This document shows, piece by piece, positions 18,746-29,100 of a stretch of DNA of 64,000 bases; within the stretch, counting starts at the first letter, position 1; each line of letters starts with the position of its first letter. This DNA is from an uncultured Methylocystaceae bacterium (GTDB lineage Bacteria; Pseudomonadota; Alphaproteobacteria; Rhizobiales; Beijerinckiaceae): assembly GCA_903870245.1 (NCBI GenBank), contig CAIQCB010000002.1, positions 1 through 64,000 of the forward strand. The letters run 5' to 3'. The notes under the pieces were generated by a model that saw only the letters and a program-made list of their open reading frames with translations, was not told the origin of the DNA and searched no databases. A program made the position numbers and the translations under genes.

Positions 18746-19477
18746 ATGTCGGCGGACGTGACACTTCCTGCGGCGGCGGCGGCGGGACTTCTCTCCTTCC
18801 TTTCTCCCTGCGTTTTACCGTTGGTGCCGCCCTATCTCACCTATCTTGCCGGCGTCAGCCTGGAGGATCTCGAAATCGAGACGCGCTCCGAGGCGCGCCG
18901 CGACGTTCTGCTGTCGGCGTTGTTGTTCGTTCTCGGTTTTTCGACCGTGTTCGTGACGCTGGGCGCGACGGCAAGCGCCTTTGGCGCTCTGATACGCGCC
19001 AATCTTCACATCCTGTCCTGGCTCGCCGGCGCGGTCATCATTTTGATGGGTCTGCACTTTCTCGGCATCCTCAGGGTCAGCCTGTTCTACAGGGAAAAAC
19101 GCGCCGAAATCACCAAGCCGATGGGGCTTTTCGGCTCCTATGTCATGGGCCTTGCCTTCGCCTTTGGCTGGACGCCGTGCATCGGCCCCATCCTCGCCGC
19201 TATTCTCGCCGTCGCCGGCGCGCAGGAGACGGTCATGCGCGGGGCGTTGCTTCTGGCCGTCTATTCTCTTGGACTTGGCTTGCCTTTCATTGTCGCCGGT
19301 TTCGCGATGGGCCGCTTTCTCGCTTTCGTCGCGCGTTTCCGCAAACATTTCGACAAGGTTGAGAAAATCGTCGGCGTCCTGCTGGTCCTGACCGGAATCG
19401 CTTTCCTCACCGGCGGCGTGCAGGACATGTCGTTCTGGCTCCTGGAAACCTTTCCCGGTCTGGCGGCGCTGGGCTGA
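18746..19477 (+). CDS. ccdA: Cytochrome c biogenesis protein CcdA
   Basis: 243 residues from the ATG at 18746, preceded by AGAGG. Six hydrophobic segments are visible. The two redox-active cysteines sit in LSPCVLPLVPPYL (first helix) and FGWTPCIGPILAA (fourth helix), the signature of CcdA/DsbD transmembrane reductants. It carries electrons from cytoplasmic thioredoxin across the inner membrane to periplasmic thiol proteins used in haem ligation to apocytochrome c. No ccm genes are nearby. Confidence 0.93.
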   Translation: MSADVTLPAAAAAGLLSFLSPCVLPLVPPYLTYLAGVSLEDLEIETRSEARRDVLLSALLFVLGFSTVFVTLGATASAFGALIRANLHILSWLAGAVIILMGLHFLGILRVSLFYREKRAEITKPMGLFGSYVMGLAFAFGWTPCIGPILAAILAVAGAQETVMRGALLLAVYSLGLGLPFIVAGFAMGRFLAFVARFRKHFDKVEKIVGVLLVLTGIAFLTGGVQDMSFWLLETFPGLAALG

Positions 19478-19654
19478 TGCCAAGCCGGGTCGGGAAGAGA
19501 GCCCTTTCCTGATGAGTTGTGCGTCATAATGTCGCAGTAATCCTGCGCCTTTGTCGCGACGCAACCCGCCTGTATAGAGAGGCGCGCGATTTGAAAACAC
19601 CACGCGCCGACGCCGGTCGGCGTGGATCGCGCAGCGAAAGGCGTCGGAGAGGGA

Positions 19655-22261
19655 ATGCTCGAGAAACTGGTTGCTTTCTGTCTCCGTTGGCCATGGATCG
19701 TGGTGCTGTTGACCCTCGCGCTGAGCGGGGCGGGGGCCTGGGCGACGGTCGATAAATTCCAGATCGACACCGAAACGGCGAATCTGTTTTCGTCCAGTCT
19801 GCCATGGCGGCAGAATGAGATCCGTCTCTACAAGGAATTTCCCGAAACCGTCGATCTGATTGTCGCGGTGATTGACGCCGACACGCCGGATAAGGCGGAC
19901 GACGCGGCGCGACGACTCCGCGAGTCCTTAACCGGAAAGCCGCTGATCCAGCGTGTCTGGCAGCCCGATGACAACGCCTTTTTTCGTAAAAACGGCCTGC
20001 TCTTCCTCAAAACGGACGAACTCGAACACGCCATGGGCGTTCTTGGCGGCCAGCGCGATGTATTGCAGCCGCTTGCAGAAGATCCCACCCTAAGAGGGCT
20101 CTCGTCCGTGATGGTCGTCAACCAGAAACGGGCGGCGCCAAGCAAACGCGCGACGGCTCTGTTTCATACCGGGCTAGATGCGTTTTCCGACGCCTTCGAG
20201 GCGACCCTTCATGGTCAGGACGCCCGGGTCGACTGGGAAAAGCTGCTCGACGGCGGGCAGTCGCCGTCCGACCCGAGCCTGCCGAAGAACCAGAAACGCC
20301 GGCTGGTCCTGATCAAGCCGGTCATCGATTTTTCAGCGCTTGAGCCCGGCGCCGACGCAATTGATCTGGTGCGCGCGACGGCCGCGTCCCTCGGCCTGAA
20401 CAAGGACAGGGGCGTGAGCCTTCGCCTGACGGGGCAGGTGCCTCTCGCAGACGATGAATTCTCGACCATTTCCGAGAATATGACACTGAACACCTCGGTG
20501 ACGCTTGGCCTGGTCGCGTTGATCCTGTTCCTGGCTTTGCGTTCGCCGAAGCTTATTTTCGCGGTTCTGGCGACGCTGATTGTCGGTCTCGTGCTCACGT
20601 CCGGACTCGGCATAATGCTGATTGGACGATTCAATCTGATCTCTGTCGCCTTCGCCGCGCTCTTTATTGGTTTGGGCGTCGATTTCGGCATCCAGTTCGC
20701 CACCCGCTATCGAGAGGAGCGTCATGGTGAAAACGACCTCGATCGGGCGCTGCTGACCGCGACCCGCAATATCGGCGGCTCTTTGACTCTCGCCGCTGTT
20801 TCCCTGCTCGCCGGCTTTTTCTGCTTTCTGCCGACAGACTTTCTCGGGGTTTCCGAACTGGGTCTGATCGCCGGGCTGGGCATGATCATCGCCTTTATCG
20901 TGACGTTGACGTTCCTGCCAGCGGCGATCAAACTTTTGCGTCCGCCGCCGGAGCATGCGCCCATCTACACGGCGTCGTTGGCGGCGGTCGATCACTGGAT
21001 TTTGGCGCATCGCAAATTCGTCCTGATCGCAACAGCGATTGTCGTGGCGGCGGGTATCCCTTTTCTGCTCGATTTGTCGTTCGATTCGAATCCGATGAAT
21101 TTGCGAGACCAGAAGCTCGAGTCGGTCGCGACTTTTCTTGATCTGGCCAAGGACCCGATGACTGCGCCCAACAAGATCGAGGTGTTGACGCCCTCAATCG
21201 AGGCGGCGCGCGATATGGCGGCGAAGATCGCGGCGTTGCCGGAGGTCGATCACGTCCACACTGTCGATGTCTTGATGCCGTCCGATCAGGACGAAAAGCT
21301 GGCTTTGATCGCCAAGGCCAGGCAATCCCTTGCCGGGACCCTGGAGCCCAAGCGCAAGGCTCCGCCGACCGACCTCCAGACGATCAAGAGCCTGCGCGAC
21401 GCCAGCAAAGCCCTGCGACAGGCCGCCGGCAAAACGCCTGCCGTTCCGGTCGCGCGCTTCGCCAATGCGCTCGACGCGCTCGCCGGGGCGTCGCCAGAGA
21501 CAAGGGAAAAGGCCCGTGCGGCGGCCTTTGACTCCTTTCAACGCCTAATGGGAGATCTTGCTGGCGCGCTCAGCGCTGAACGCGTGACGACGGAGAGTCT
21601 ACCGTCGGACCTTCGGGCCGAATGGATTTCCAAAGACGGTCTCGTTCGTCTTGAAGTCACGCCCAAAGGCGATGACAACGACCGCGTGGTGATGACGAAA
21701 TTCGCTGAAGCCGTTCAAAAGGTGGCGCCGGACGCCAGTGGCGCGCCTGTGATTGTTTCGGAGGCAGGGCGTTCGATCACCAGGGCGTTCCTGCAAGCAG
21801 GACTTTATGCGCTGATCGCCATCTTCATCATACTCGCCGTCGCCTTGCGCAACCCGATCGATGTGGCGCTCACGCTGGGGCCGTTGGTGCTGGCCGGCAT
21901 CATGAGCCTGGAGGCGGCGGACATGGCCGGTATGTCGCTGAATTTCGCCAATGTCATCGCCTTGCCGTTGATGTTCGGCGTCGGCGTCGCCTTCCACATC
22001 TACTATGTCATCGCCTGGCGTAAGGGCGTGGTGGATATGCTGGCCTCAAGCCTGACGCGAGCGATATTCTTCAGCTCGCTGACGACCGGCCTGGCTTTCG
22101 GCAGTTTGTATTTGTCGAGCCATCCGGGAACGGCAAGCATGGGCGAACTGCTGATTATTTCCCTGTTCTTCACGCTGCTGGCGGCGTTTATCATTGTGCC
22201 GGCGTTCCTTGGACCGCCGCGCACGCCTGCCCCGGACGCCCCGGGGCAGGGTGAGGGTTAA
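19655..22261 (+). CDS. hpnN: Hopanoid transporter HpnN (RND/MMPL family)
   Basis: 868 residues, the family's length; start at the ATG at 19655 with GGAGAGGG directly upstream. The N-terminus MLEKLVAFCLRWPWIVVLL is typical. The protein shows two RND halves, each with a helix, a large periplasmic loop and a block of five more helices (one around 280-440, the other around 720-850). Conserved pieces include GLGVDFGIQFATRYREER in the first block and FGVGVAFHIYYVIAWR in the second. HpnN moves hopanoids from the inner to the outer membrane. No other hpn genes are in the window. Confidence 0.93.
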   Translation: MLEKLVAFCLRWPWIVVLLTLALSGAGAWATVDKFQIDTETANLFSSSLPWRQNEIRLYKEFPETVDLIVAVIDADTPDKADDAARRLRESLTGKPLIQRVWQPDDNAFFRKNGLLFLKTDELEHAMGVLGGQRDVLQPLAEDPTLRGLSSVMVVNQKRAAPSKRATALFHTGLDAFSDAFEATLHGQDARVDWEKLLDGGQSPSDPSLPKNQKRRLVLIKPVIDFSALEPGADAIDLVRATAASLGLNKDRGVSLRLTGQVPLADDEFSTISENMTLNTSVTLGLVALILFLALRSPKLIFAVLATLIVGLVLTSGLGIMLIGRFNLISVAFAALFIGLGVDFGIQFATRYREERHGENDLDRALLTATRNIGGSLTLAAVSLLAGFFCFLPTDFLGVSELGLIAGLGMIIAFIVTLTFLPAAIKLLRPPPEHAPIYTASLAAVDHWILAHRKFVLIATAIVVAAGIPFLLDLSFDSNPMNLRDQKLESVATFLDLAKDPMTAPNKIEVLTPSIEAARDMAAKIAALPEVDHVHTVDVLMPSDQDEKLALIAKARQSLAGTLEPKRKAPPTDLQTIKSLRDASKALRQAAGKTPAVPVARFANALDALAGASPETREKARAAAFDSFQRLMGDLAGALSAERVTTESLPSDLRAEWISKDGLVRLEVTPKGDDNDRVVMTKFAEAVQKVAPDASGAPVIVSEAGRSITRAFLQAGLYALIAIFIILAVALRNPIDVALTLGPLVLAGIMSLEAADMAGMSLNFANVIALPLMFGVGVAFHIYYVIAWRKGVVDMLASSLTRAIFFSSLTTGLAFGSLYLSSHPGTASMGELLIISLFFTLLAAFIIVPAFLGPPRTPAPDAPGQGEG

Positions 22262-22302
22262 AGGCGTCGCGGCATGACGCAAAGCGCCCCAATCGACGCC
22301 TT
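22261..22302. repeat. 9-bp inverted repeat after hpnN
   Basis: AAGGCGTCG (22261-22269) and CGACGCCTT (22294-22302) are perfect complements with a 24-nt loop, overlapping the hpnN stop. It may be a transcription-attenuating hairpin. No T tract follows. Confidence 0.35.
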
Positions 22303-22383
22303 ACGGACTTGGGCGCGGGCTATTTATCGCCCCATTGATTTGAAATGGTGCCTGAAACCTTATCGACTCAGGAAGCTGTATTC

Positions 22384-23064
22384 ATGAAAAAGCTGATGCT
22401 TCGCCTTGTCGCTCTTTTGGCCCTTCTGGGTCCATTCCCGGCTCACGCCGCCGAAGCCATCTACGGCGTCTGGGTGCGTGACGGCCATCCGGACGACAAG
22501 CTCGAATTCTATGATTGCAAAGGCAAACTCTGCGCCAAAGGCACCCTGCCGTTACCGGATGGCTCGCCGGCTCCAGAGATTTTGCGCAAGGCGGCAAAGA
22601 ATGGGGACAACAGCTGGAAGGGCGATCTCTTCAACCCGGAGGATGGCAAGACCTACACCGGCTCCATCACCTACGACTCGACCAACAAGCTCACCCTGTC
22701 CGGCTGTCTGATGATCTTCTGCCAAAGCGAGACCTGGACGCGCGTCAGCTTCGCCAAGCCCAAGCCCAAGCCGGAGGCGAAGCCGGCGGATGCAAAATCC
22801 GACCCCGCTGCGGAGGGTGATAAAGCCCGCGAGGGCGCGGCTGGTCACGGCGCGACAGCAGGTCATGGCGCTGCGGCCCCTCATGCTCCTGGCCACGAAG
22901 CGACTGGTCATTCGGCCCATCCGCCGGCGCACGAAACCGCTCCGGCGCATGAGGGGGCCGCCAAGGATGCGGCGGCGGCTCCTCATCACGCCGCCCCGAC
23001 CGCGGCCAAAGCGAAAACGACGCCGCCAAAACCAAAAGCCGGCGCCGCGCCAGCGGAACAATAG
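22384..23064 (+). CDS. DUF2147 domain-containing exported protein with His/Ala/Pro-rich tail
   Basis: 226 residues from the ATG at 22384. A signal peptide ends near AHAAEA (LMLRLVALLALLGPFPAHA). Residues about 24-120 form the DUF2147 beta-barrel-like domain: IYGVWVRDG, then YDCKGKLCAKG, GDLFNPEDGKTYTGSI, LTLSGCLMIFCQSETWTRV. From about residue 125 the protein is a disordered tail rich in Lys/Pro and then in His, Ala and Gly (repeated GHGA, PHAPGH, HPPAHE). About a dozen histidines in some 60 residues suggest metal binding, which is not a usual part of the family. It follows hpnN by 122 bases. Confidence 0.82.
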   Translation: MKKLMLRLVALLALLGPFPAHAAEAIYGVWVRDGHPDDKLEFYDCKGKLCAKGTLPLPDGSPAPEILRKAAKNGDNSWKGDLFNPEDGKTYTGSITYDSTNKLTLSGCLMIFCQSETWTRVSFAKPKPKPEAKPADAKSDPAAEGDKAREGAAGHGATAGHGAAAPHAPGHEATGHSAHPPAHETAPAHEGAAKDAAAAPHHAAPTAAKAKTTPPKPKAGAAPAEQ

Positions 23065-23134
23065 CGCCGGGGCAAGCCCAGCCGCCCGATGTCGCGGGCG
23101 GTAATGCGTTGAAGCGCGCCGGCGGCGGCGGCCT

Positions 23135-23251
23135 TCAGACGTTAAACAGCGTCCTGATCAAACGCTTTATTCCGCCGCCTTCATGCCAGGGCATGTTGGC
23201 GGTGAATGCTTTCCGGACTTCCAAAGCCGGCGCCCTTGACCGCAGTGTCAT
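23135..23251 (-). CDS. Possible 38-residue small protein
   Basis: A short minus-strand frame with an ATG at 23251 and TGA at 23135 encodes a basic peptide ending PWHEGGGIKRLIRTLFNV. It occupies most of the otherwise empty 210-base gap before the efflux operon. It looks coding-like by composition, but the upstream bases give no good ribosome site and I recognise no family. Confidence 0.25.
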   Translation of the reverse strand: MTLRSRAPALEVRKAFTANMPWHEGGGIKRLIRTLFNV

Positions 23252-23275
23252 TCTGGAGATGCCAAACTGTTGACG

Positions 23276-24826
23276 ATGTCACCCAAACGAGGCGTTTACC
23301 GGCGATGTCGCCGCGTAGTGATCGCCTGCGTAATGGCGACGATCGTTGGCGGGTGTAATCTTGAGTGGGAGAAACCCGATCTGTCGACGCCGCCACCGGA
23401 AAAATTCCGTGAGGCGCACGCAACATCCGCTGGCCCGATCGCGTCGGGCCGAGATTTCGTCGTCAAATTCGGGTCCCGGGAGCTTACGGGCCTGATCGAT
23501 CAGGCGCTAGTGGACAATCTCGACATTGCCGCCGCCGCCGCCCGTATTCGCGAGGCGGACGCGCAGGCGCGGATCGCCAGCGCACCCTTGTGGCCAACGG
23601 TTTCGATGCAGGACATTGTCCGCACCAATCGCGCCGCCGGCACAACGCTCAATCTCGCCAGCGCTGCAACGGGATATAACACCGGCAGCACCAGCAGCAG
23701 CTCGCTGACGCCGACGACGTTCCGGGGACGCAATTTTGGATTCTTTCAACTTGGAGTCGCCGCAGCAAGCTACACCGTCGATTTCTGGGGCGTGAACGAA
23801 GACGCCTCCTATGCTTCGCGCATACTGGCCAACGCCAGCCGGTTCGATCGCGACGTGGTCGAGATTTCGACCGTCACGGCGATCATGAACGCCTTTTTCC
23901 AGGTGCTCACGGCTCAGGACCGACTGCGCATCGCCCGCAACAACGTCGCTATCGCCGAGAAGGTGAACGCCGCCATTCAGGCGCGGTTCGAGGTGGGTAC
24001 GGCCAGCGCATTGGACACAGCGCAACAGGAAACCGTCCTCGCCCGACAACGGGCCTCGATACCGCCGCTGGAGCAGACCCTTCGTCAGACATCGAACACG
24101 CTGGCCGTCCTGCTGGGCCGCGCGCCTGAGAGCGTCCAGATCAAAGGGGGGTCTCTGACCCAACTCAAATTCCCGAAAATCGACCCGGGCCTGCCTTCCG
24201 AAGTTCTGCTGCGTCGCCCGGATGTGGCGCGCGCGGAGGCGCAGCTCGCCTCTCAAGAGTTCAGCGTGCTGCAGGCGCGCGCAGCTTTTTTCCCGTCAAT
24301 CACGCTGCTCGGTCTCTACGGTCCGCAATCCGCGTTAATCGCCAATCTTTTGCGGCCCGAGGCGCTGGCCTGGCAGGCGGCGACGCAACTCACCCAGCCG
24401 CTGTTCGATGGTTATTTTCTTCAGGGCCAGTATGAAAATCAAAAAGGTCGATACGCCGAACTGGCGGCGCTCTACCGTAAACAGATCATCACGGCGCTGT
24501 CGGAGACCGAAAATGCTTTAATCGCCATAAAGGAGACCGGACGCCAGCTTAAGTTACAGGGCGACGCCGTCGCCGCATCCCGTCGCGCCTTCGAAGCGGC
24601 CAACATGCGTTTGCAGGAGGGCACGATCGACATCATCACCCTGTCCGTCACCCAGAACGATTATTTCACGGCCCAGGAACAGGAGGTGATCGTGCGCCTC
24701 AATTACTTTACGGCGGCGACGAGCCTCTATCAGGCTTTGGGCGGCGGCTGGTCGCCGACCACCCGCAATGCAGAAATCGCGCGGGCCAACGCCGCTTATG
24801 AAGAAAACAAGGGGCCATGGCCATGA
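23276..24826 (+). CDS. RND efflux outer membrane lipoprotein (NodT/OprM family)
   Basis: About 516 residues; ATG at 23276 chosen, TTG at 23270 possible. A lipoprotein signal is clear: basic N-terminus, hydrophobic stretch and lipobox VGGC, so Cys is the mature first residue. The body has two repeats of the outer membrane efflux (OEP) fold with long helices (IAAAAARIREADAQARIA; AALYRKQIITALSETENAL) and the family pattern PEVLLRRPDV-like SEVLLRRPDVARAEAQL. It is the trimeric exit channel of the pump encoded by the next three genes; its stop overlaps the adaptor start. Confidence 0.93.
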   Translation: MSPKRGVYRRCRRVVIACVMATIVGGCNLEWEKPDLSTPPPEKFREAHATSAGPIASGRDFVVKFGSRELTGLIDQALVDNLDIAAAAARIREADAQARIASAPLWPTVSMQDIVRTNRAAGTTLNLASAATGYNTGSTSSSSLTPTTFRGRNFGFFQLGVAAASYTVDFWGVNEDASYASRILANASRFDRDVVEISTVTAIMNAFFQVLTAQDRLRIARNNVAIAEKVNAAIQARFEVGTASALDTAQQETVLARQRASIPPLEQTLRQTSNTLAVLLGRAPESVQIKGGSLTQLKFPKIDPGLPSEVLLRRPDVARAEAQLASQEFSVLQARAAFFPSITLLGLYGPQSALIANLLRPEALAWQAATQLTQPLFDGYFLQGQYENQKGRYAELAALYRKQIITALSETENALIAIKETGRQLKLQGDAVAASRRAFEAANMRLQEGTIDIITLSVTQNDYFTAQEQEVIVRLNYFTAATSLYQALGGGWSPTTRNAEIARANAAYEENKGPWP

Positions 24827-26064
24827 GTCGTCCCAGTCGACGCATAGCGCTCGCCATCGCCGCCCTGATCTTGTCGCTCGTCATTGGCGCGGCCTATCGC
24901 GGCGGCTATCTGCCAGGTTTCGGTGGGAATAAGGACTCGGGCGGGCGGACGCCGGGCGCGAACGGCGAGGGCGAGGGCGGCGGACGCAGTGCGCCGATCA
25001 GCGTGACGACCGCACCGGCGCGCGTCGCCGACGTGCCGGTGACAATTGACGCCGTGGGCACAGTTCAGGCGTTGAACACCGTGACGGTGCGCACCCAGGT
25101 CGATGGACGGCTGCTCCGCCTCGCCTTTACCGAGGGTCAGGACGTCCGTAAGGACGAGATCATCGCCGAAATCGATCCAGCCCTCTATCGCGCCCAATAT
25201 GAGCAGGCGCTGGCGAAGAAGGCGCAGGACGAGGCCAACCTCGCCAATGCTCGCGTCGATCTTGAACGCTACAAGAGACTGGTTGCGGGAAAATTCCTCT
25301 CCCAGCAGCAATACACCACGCAGAAAGCGCTGGTGCAGCAACTGGAAGCGCAGGTCCGCGCCGATCAGGCGTCAATCGACAGCGCCAAAACGACGCTCGA
25401 TTACGCCACTATTCGAGCGCCTATCGATGGCCGCGCTGGAATTCGTCTGGTCGATGTCGGCAATCTCCTGCGCGCCTCCGATCAGAACGGGATCGTCGTC
25501 ATCACCCAGATCAGACCGATCTATGTGATGTTCACGCTGCCGCAACAATCGCTGGCCGCTGTTCAAAAAGCCAAACGCGACGGCGAGGCGCATGTGATCG
25601 CGCTCGGTCAGGACAATATGTCGCAACTGGCGAAGGGAGAACTCGCTGTCGTCGACAACCAGATCGATCAGTTGACCGGAACGGTGCGTCTGAAGGCGGT
25701 CTTCCAGAACGAGGATTTGTCTCTGTGGCCGGGACAGTTCGTCAATGTGCGCCTGATGCTGGAGACCATCAAACAGGCTGTCGTCACGCCAAGCCCGGCA
25801 GTTCAGCGCGGCCCGGCCGGCGCTTTCGTTTATGTATTGGGCGAGGATGGCCTCGCTCATATGCGTCCGGTGACGACGGGACGACAGGACGAGACGCAGG
25901 TTGTTTTACTCACCGGGCTTAAACCGGGCGAGACCGTGATCGTCAGCGGATTCTCGCGCCTCTCCGACGGCGCGAAGGTGCGGGTGATCGATAACGGCGG
26001 ACCGAATGACGCGGCTAAGGGGAGAGCCGCCGAGGAGCGTCGTGGACTGGGCGGACCGCGTTGA
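24817..26064 (+). CDS. RND efflux periplasmic adaptor subunit (MdtA-like)
   Basis: 415 residues; ATG at 24817 or 24823, both overlapping the upstream stop (ATGA at the second), so the two are coupled. One N-terminal hydrophobic segment (IALAIAALILSLVIGAAY) anchors it in the inner membrane. Then come the barrel-sandwich/lipoyl half motifs VQALNTVTVRTQVDGRL, a helical hairpin (EQALAKKAQDEANLANARVDLERYK) and the second lipoyl half DYATIRAPIDGRAGIRLVD. It is the membrane fusion protein that joins the pump to the outer channel. It has a long low-complexity Gly-rich linker at residues 33-58. Confidence 0.93.
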   Translation: MAMSRPSRRIALAIAALILSLVIGAAYRGGYLPGFGGNKDSGGRTPGANGEGEGGGRSAPISVTTAPARVADVPVTIDAVGTVQALNTVTVRTQVDGRLLRLAFTEGQDVRKDEIIAEIDPALYRAQYEQALAKKAQDEANLANARVDLERYKRLVAGKFLSQQQYTTQKALVQQLEAQVRADQASIDSAKTTLDYATIRAPIDGRAGIRLVDVGNLLRASDQNGIVVITQIRPIYVMFTLPQQSLAAVQKAKRDGEAHVIALGQDNMSQLAKGELAVVDNQIDQLTGTVRLKAVFQNEDLSLWPGQFVNVRLMLETIKQAVVTPSPAVQRGPAGAFVYVLGEDGLAHMRPVTTGRQDETQVVLLTGLKPGETVIVSGFSRLSDGAKVRVIDNGGPNDAAKGRAAEERRGLGGPR

Positions 26065-26129
26065 CGCCGTCGACGCGCGCCACGACATACGGGAAGGCGA
26101 CCTTCGCCCGAAAGGTTATCTGACGCGGC

Positions 26130-29100
26130 ATGAATGTTTCGGCCCCCTTCATCAAACGGCCGGTGGCGACGTCCCTGATCGCCTTCGCAATGCTGTTGTG
26201 CGGGATTTTGGGATATATGCGGCTGCCCGTCTCACCGCTTCCGCAGGTTGACTTTCCGACCATTCAGGTCACGACGCAATTACCGGGCGCTAATCCTGAA
26301 ACCATCGCCTCGCTGGTCACCGGTTCGCTGGAGCGGCAATTCGGCCAGGTGCCGTCGCTCACCAGCATGTCGTCGCAAAGTTCTTTCGGACTGTCGCAGA
26401 TCACCCTGCAATTTAACCTCGACCGGGACATTGACGCCGCCGCGCAGGATGTGCAGTCGGCGATCAACGCCGCCGCTTCCACCTTGCCGAAAAATCTTCC
26501 CTATCCGCCGGTATATGCGAAGGTGAACCCGGCCGATACGCCGATCATGACGATGGTGTTGCGCTCCCGAACGGCGACCTTGCGCCAGTTGAGCGATTAC
26601 GCCGATACGCTCATCGCCCCGCAGATCTCCCAGGTCTCCGGCGTCGGGCGCGTCTCGGTTCAGGGCGGCGTGCGCCCGGCGGTGCGTATTGAGGCGGATC
26701 TCGCCCGTCTTGCCGCCAATCGGATCGGCATGGAGGATTTGCGGGAGGCGATCTCCTCCGCCAACATCGCCGGGGCGAAGGGATCGCTGGACGGTCAGAG
26801 ACAGTCCTACACGCTCGACGCCAACGATCAAATTCTCGCCGCCAAAGAATATGAAACGATCGTCGTCGTGTGGCGCAACAACGCGCCGGTCATGGTGCGC
26901 GACGTGGCGCGGGTCGTCGAGGGATTGGAAAACGCCCGGGTCGGCGGGTGGCATAATGGCGAGCAATCGATCATCCTCGACGTCTTGCGCCAACCGGGCG
27001 CCAACATCATCAACACCGTCGAACAGGTGAAGGCGGCGCTGCCGAAATTGCGCGGTTCACTGCCGGCCGGTCTCTCGCTCGATATCGTCAGCGATCGCAC
27101 TGATACGATCCGGGCGTCGATCGCCGAGGTTCAATACACCCTTGTCATCGCCGCAGCGCTCGTCGTGCTGGTGGTGCTGCTGTTCCTGCGAAACTGGCGA
27201 GCGACTCTTGTCGCCGGCGTCAGTCTGCCGTTATCGATCATCACGACTTTTGCAATCATGTGGCTGGTCGGGTTCTCGCTCGATAATCTTTCGCTGATGG
27301 CGTTGACGATCGGCACCGGTTTTATCGTCGACGATGCGATCGTCATGATCGAAAATATCGTACGCAATATCGAGGATGGAAAATCCCCGCTTCAGGCCGC
27401 TCTCGACGGCGCACGAGAAATCGGTTTCACGGTCGTATCGCTGACGGTTTCGCTGGTCGCGGTGTTTATCCCTCTTCTGTTCATGACCGGCGTCGTCGGG
27501 CGAATGTTCCGGGAATTTGCGCTGACGCTGACGATTGCAGTCGTCGTATCGGCCATAATCTCCCTGACCTTGACGCCGATGCTCTGCGCGACGCTTCTCA
27601 AGCGTGCGCCGTTGCATACGCCGACAGGGTGGGACATCGCCTCCATCTGGCTTGATCGCCTCTACTATCGCTCGCTCGACTGGGCGATCCGGCATCAGAA
27701 ACTCATGCTGGGATTGACTGCGGCGACGATGGCGCTCACGGTCGCTTTATTTGTTATCATTCCCAAAGGTTTCTTGCCGCGACAGGATACGGGACAACTC
27801 AGCGTCGTCATGGAAGCGTCGCCCGACGCTTCCTTCGAACGTATGAAGGACCTGCAGGCGGCGGTTTCTCGCGTCTTGCTGAACGACCCCGATGTGCGCG
27901 ATGTCGTCTCCGTTCTCGGCGTGGGCTCCCTGAACGCGACGACTAACGTCGCGCATATGACGGTTGTTTTGCGCGACAGAGCCGCCCGCCAGAACGCCAG
28001 CGTCGTGGCGGACCGTTTGCAGGCCGCGGGCGAGCAGACGCCGGGAGCGACGCTTTTTATCCAGCCTGTGCAGGATATCCAGATCACGACGCGGCCGAGC
28101 CGCTCGCAGTATCAATACACCTTGACTGCTGCGGACTATGGCGAATTGTTGTTCTGGTCCAACAGGCTTCTCGAACAATTACGCAAGACCTCCGGCCTGC
28201 GAAACGTCGCCGCCGAGACGCAGGATGGCGGTCTCCGTGCGCTGATGCGAATCGATCGGGACAAGATGGGACGCCTTGGCATCAGCGCGCAAAACATCGA
28301 CGATGCATTGAACGACGCATTCGGCCAACGTCAGATTTCGACGATCTACACTCAGTCCAACCAGTATCGGGTGATCCTCGAGGCCGCGCCACAATATCAG
28401 CATGACGCCGCCGCACTGGAGAAACTCTATGTGGCCCCGATGGGCGGTGGTCCGCAAACGCCGCTTGGCTCCTTTGTGCGCATCGAACATGCAGCTGCGC
28501 CGTTGTCGATCGCCCATCAGGATCAGTTTCCCGCCTCGACGATCAGTTTCGATCTCGCCAAAGGCGTTTCTCTCGGGCAGGCGATAAAGCTGCTGGCGCA
28601 GGCGCAGACGGCCATCGGCATGCCCTCGTCGATTGTTGGCGTGTTCAGCGCCGACGCCGCGGAGTTCGATAAATCCCTTGCCAGCGCCCCTTGGCTGATT
28701 CTGGCGGCGATGTTCGCAATCTACGTTGTGCTTGGCGTCTTGTATGAAAGTTTTGCGCATCCCTTTACGGTGTTGACCACCCTCCCTTCGGCGGGCGTCG
28801 GCGCCTTGCTGGCCCTGATGGCGTTTGGGGTCGATCTCTCCGTCGTCGCCCTGATCGGCATCGTTCTCCTGATGGGCATCGTCAAGAAGAACGCCATCAT
28901 GATGATCGACTTCGCACTCGACGCCGAGCGCGACGAGGGATTGTCGCCGCAAGAGTCAATCCTGCGCGCCGCACAGCTTCGTTTTCGTCCGATCATGATG
29001 ACGACCCTTGCAGCGTTGCTTGGCGCCTTACCGCTGGTGATGGCCCATGGTCCGGGCAGCGAACTGAGGATTCCGTTGGGACTGTCGATTATCGGCGGTC

